A stretch of DNA of 64,000 nucleotides from Mesorhizobium sp. GbtcB19 (GTDB taxonomy: Bacteria; Pseudomonadota; Alphaproteobacteria; Rhizobiales; Rhizobiaceae), in assembly GCF_019091085.1 (NCBI RefSeq), contig NZ_JAGXJY010000005.1, forward strand, positions 124,001 to 188,000, written 5' to 3'. The notes under the pieces are model-generated. The model worked only from the letters and a program-made list of their open reading frames with translations, searched no databases and was not told the DNA's origin. Both the position numbers and the translations under genes were made by a program. Positions 62,697 through 64,000 of this stretch are shown one piece after another; the first letter of the stretch is position 1; every line of letters starts with the position of its first letter.

Positions 62697-62722
62697 GGAA
62701 CCTTTGCGACCGCATCTTCGTT
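62697..62722 (+). promoter_or_regulatory. EcfG-type promoter of the diacylglycerol kinase-like gene
   Basis: GGAAC (62697-62701) is followed after 17 bases by CGTT (62719-62722). It is 55 bp upstream of the ATG at 62778. It is a perfect consensus match and divergent to the PRC-barrel promoter. Confidence 0.75.
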
Positions 62723-62777
62723 TCAGCCTGCGGCTGGTGGGTCTTCAGCCCAGACTTGAAGACAGACGGAGCGGGGC

Positions 62778-63698
62778 ATGCGGTTTGCTGCGGTGCTGAA
62801 CCAGGATGGCGGCACCTTGCGCACCATAGACATCGGAGCGTTTTCCGAGCAGTTGCGTCAGATACTCGAAGCGGCGGGGCATTCGGTCGAGATCGATATC
62901 GTCGCCGGCCGAGACATCGCCGCGGCGCTGGAAAAGGCGATCGCCAAGCGAAATATCGATGTCGTGCTTGCCGGCGGCGGTGACGGCACGATTTCCACCG
63001 CGGCCTCCCTTCTCATGAACAAGAAGAAGGCTCTGGCGATTTTGCCCGCCGGCACCATGAACCTCTTCGCGCGCGGCCTTGGCATTCCCCAGACATTGGA
63101 AGCGGCGCTGCAATCCTTTGCCCATGGTGAGGTGATCGCCGTCGATATGGCGAGCGCCAACGGCCGGCCTTTCGTGCACCAGTTCTCCGTCGGCATGCAC
63201 GCCAAGATGGTCCAGCTGCGCGAGAAAATGGATTTCGGCTCGCGTCTTGGAAAGATGCACGCATCGGTGCGCGCCGCCTGGGCGGCGATCAAGAACCCGC
63301 CGGCGCTTAAGGTCAGCCTGAGCGTCGGCAAGGCGGAGATCGTCACCCGCACCACCGGCATCGGCATCTCCAACAACCTGTTCGGCGAAGGCCATCTGCC
63401 CTATGCCGACAATCCGGCCGGCGGCGTGCTTGGCGTCTATGTCAGCGTCGCGCGCCGGCGTCATCACCTGGCAAAGCTGCTGCTGGACATGCTGCGCGGC
63501 CGGTTGCGCCAGAGCGCGCATGTCGAAGTGCATCAGGCTGGCAAGGCGGTGCTGAAAATCCACTCTCCCGCCAGGAGGTTCAGCGCGGTTTTGGACGGCG
63601 AATTGATCAGGCTGGAGCGCGAAACAACGATCGAGATTCATCCCGGCGCGCTGAACGTGCTCGTTCCGGCAAGCAATGCGCAGGCAAAGGCGGCGTGA
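62778..63698 (+). CDS. diacylglycerol kinase family lipid kinase
   Basis: The 306-aa protein has the catalytic GGGDGT motif (VVLAGGGDGTISTAA) and LPAGTMNLFARGLG, as in the DAGK/YegS/sphingosine kinase superfamily. GGAGCGGGGC precedes the ATG. It would phosphorylate a lipid, such as diacylglycerol, at the inner membrane surface. The EcfG-type promoter suggests a role in lipid remodelling under stress. Confidence 0.92.
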   Translation: MRFAAVLNQDGGTLRTIDIGAFSEQLRQILEAAGHSVEIDIVAGRDIAAALEKAIAKRNIDVVLAGGGDGTISTAASLLMNKKKALAILPAGTMNLFARGLGIPQTLEAALQSFAHGEVIAVDMASANGRPFVHQFSVGMHAKMVQLREKMDFGSRLGKMHASVRAAWAAIKNPPALKVSLSVGKAEIVTRTTGIGISNNLFGEGHLPYADNPAGGVLGVYVSVARRRHHLAKLLLDMLRGRLRQSAHVEVHQAGKAVLKIHSPARRFSAVLDGELIRLERETTIEIHPGALNVLVPASNAQAKAA

Positions 63699-63706
63699 TG
63701 CGGAGA

Positions 63707-63910
63707 TCAACCGCCCTGGACGGGTTTTTGCGCCGCCGGAGGCGCTTCCGGCAGGGTCTGCTGCGTGGTCGGCGGCTTGATCAGTTCGCCATAAATCTCG
63801 ACCGCGCCCCACGCGATAAAGGCGAGCAGAAGTCCGGCGACGAGGATTCTGAGGCCATGCCAGCCCCAATGCCCTTGGCGCGCTTTGTCTTCAGGTACGA
63901 TCTTGGTCAC
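63707..63910 (-). CDS. 67-aa small membrane protein
   Basis: The protein starts MTKIVPEDKARQGHWGWHG and has one membrane helix (ILVAGLLLAFIAWGAVEIYG, residues 22-41). Its tail is Pro/Gln-rich (LIKPPTTQQTLPEAPP). It resembles small rhizobial membrane proteins of unknown function. It is convergent to the lipid kinase with an eight-base gap and has its own EcfG-type promoter. Confidence 0.85.
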   Translation of the reverse strand: MTKIVPEDKARQGHWGWHGLRILVAGLLLAFIAWGAVEIYGELIKPPTTQQTLPEAPPAAQKPVQGG

Positions 63911-63963
63911 CTTTGGCCTCCATACTGCGCGGCGGCGGGCACTTCAGGTGCGACATGTCAGGT

Positions 63964-63988
63964 AACGGGGCCTGTTCGGGAAGGTTCC
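63964..63988 (-). promoter_or_regulatory. EcfG-type promoter of the 67-aa membrane protein gene
   Basis: On the minus strand GGAAC (63988-63984) is followed after 16 bases by CGTT (63967-63964), 54 bp upstream of the ATG at 63910. It is a perfect match. Confidence 0.72.
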
Positions 63989-64000
63989 GCGCTCAGGGCG

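Overview
The window is a high-GC chromosomal segment from an alphaproteobacterium of the order Hyphomicrobiales (Rhizobiales), most likely Mesorhizobium or a close relative. I infer this from the aroK-aroB-CBS order divergent from xerD, the PrkA/YeaH/SpoVR trio, rhizobial-style intergenic palindromes, and EcfG-type (GGAAC-N16/17-CGTT) promoters. No rRNA, CRISPR array, insertion sequence, integrase or replication origin was seen. There is one tRNA, tRNA-Arg(CCU).

Left part (1-25 kb): a partial alpha/beta hydrolase; the prkA-yeaH-spoVR stress operon; a CBS-domain protein with aroB and aroK on the minus strand; xerD and accA; a 28-codon peptide that looks like a RiPP leader; an L,D-transpeptidase lipoprotein and a TusA-like protein; a COG0523 metallochaperone with a D,D-carboxypeptidase; an M20 amidohydrolase; tRNA-Arg; an ECF sigma/anti-sigma pair with two possible upstream small ORFs; a rhodanese-ChrB fusion with ChrA; and a ketone-body/PHB group (bdhA opposite adc and a patatin lipase).

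Middle part (24-39 kb): a membrane protein, a ZntB/CorA transporter, a PiT phosphate transporter, a TetR-controlled RND efflux pair whose adaptor carries a low-complexity insert, an L,D-transpeptidase, small membrane proteins, and a signalling group made of a degenerate-receiver regulator, a canonical OmpR-type regulator and a hybrid histidine kinase.

The region from 39.4 to 61 kb is the most interesting. It holds a Rieske oxygenase, a class III aminotransferase, a polyamine-type ABC importer (two permeases, an ATPase, two tandem binding proteins), a monoamine-oxidase-like flavoprotein, a BetI-like TetR regulator, a phosphoethanolamine-methyltransferase-like enzyme, two CrtI-like flavoproteins, a GcvT-like folate enzyme, an 87-aa protein, an M19 dipeptidase, an MhqO/MhqD-like pair and a sulfatase-superfamily hydrolase. 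Four 16-bp palindromes of the form KTGAAY-N4-RTTCAA lie in front of the Rieske gene, between the aminotransferase and the permeases, in front of the flavoprotein operon, and in front of the sulfatase. I propose that they define a local regulon of the TetR protein for uptake and breakdown of an N-methylated or polyamine-like compound.

The right end (61-64 kb) looks like a general-stress-response patch. A triple PRC-barrel protein, a diacylglycerol-kinase-like protein and a 67-aa membrane protein each have a perfect GGAAC-N16/17-CGTT promoter, and the prkA operon at the other end of the window has a near-consensus one. Six copies of a dispersed palindromic repeat are scattered through the window, and several supply the stop codons of neighbouring genes.
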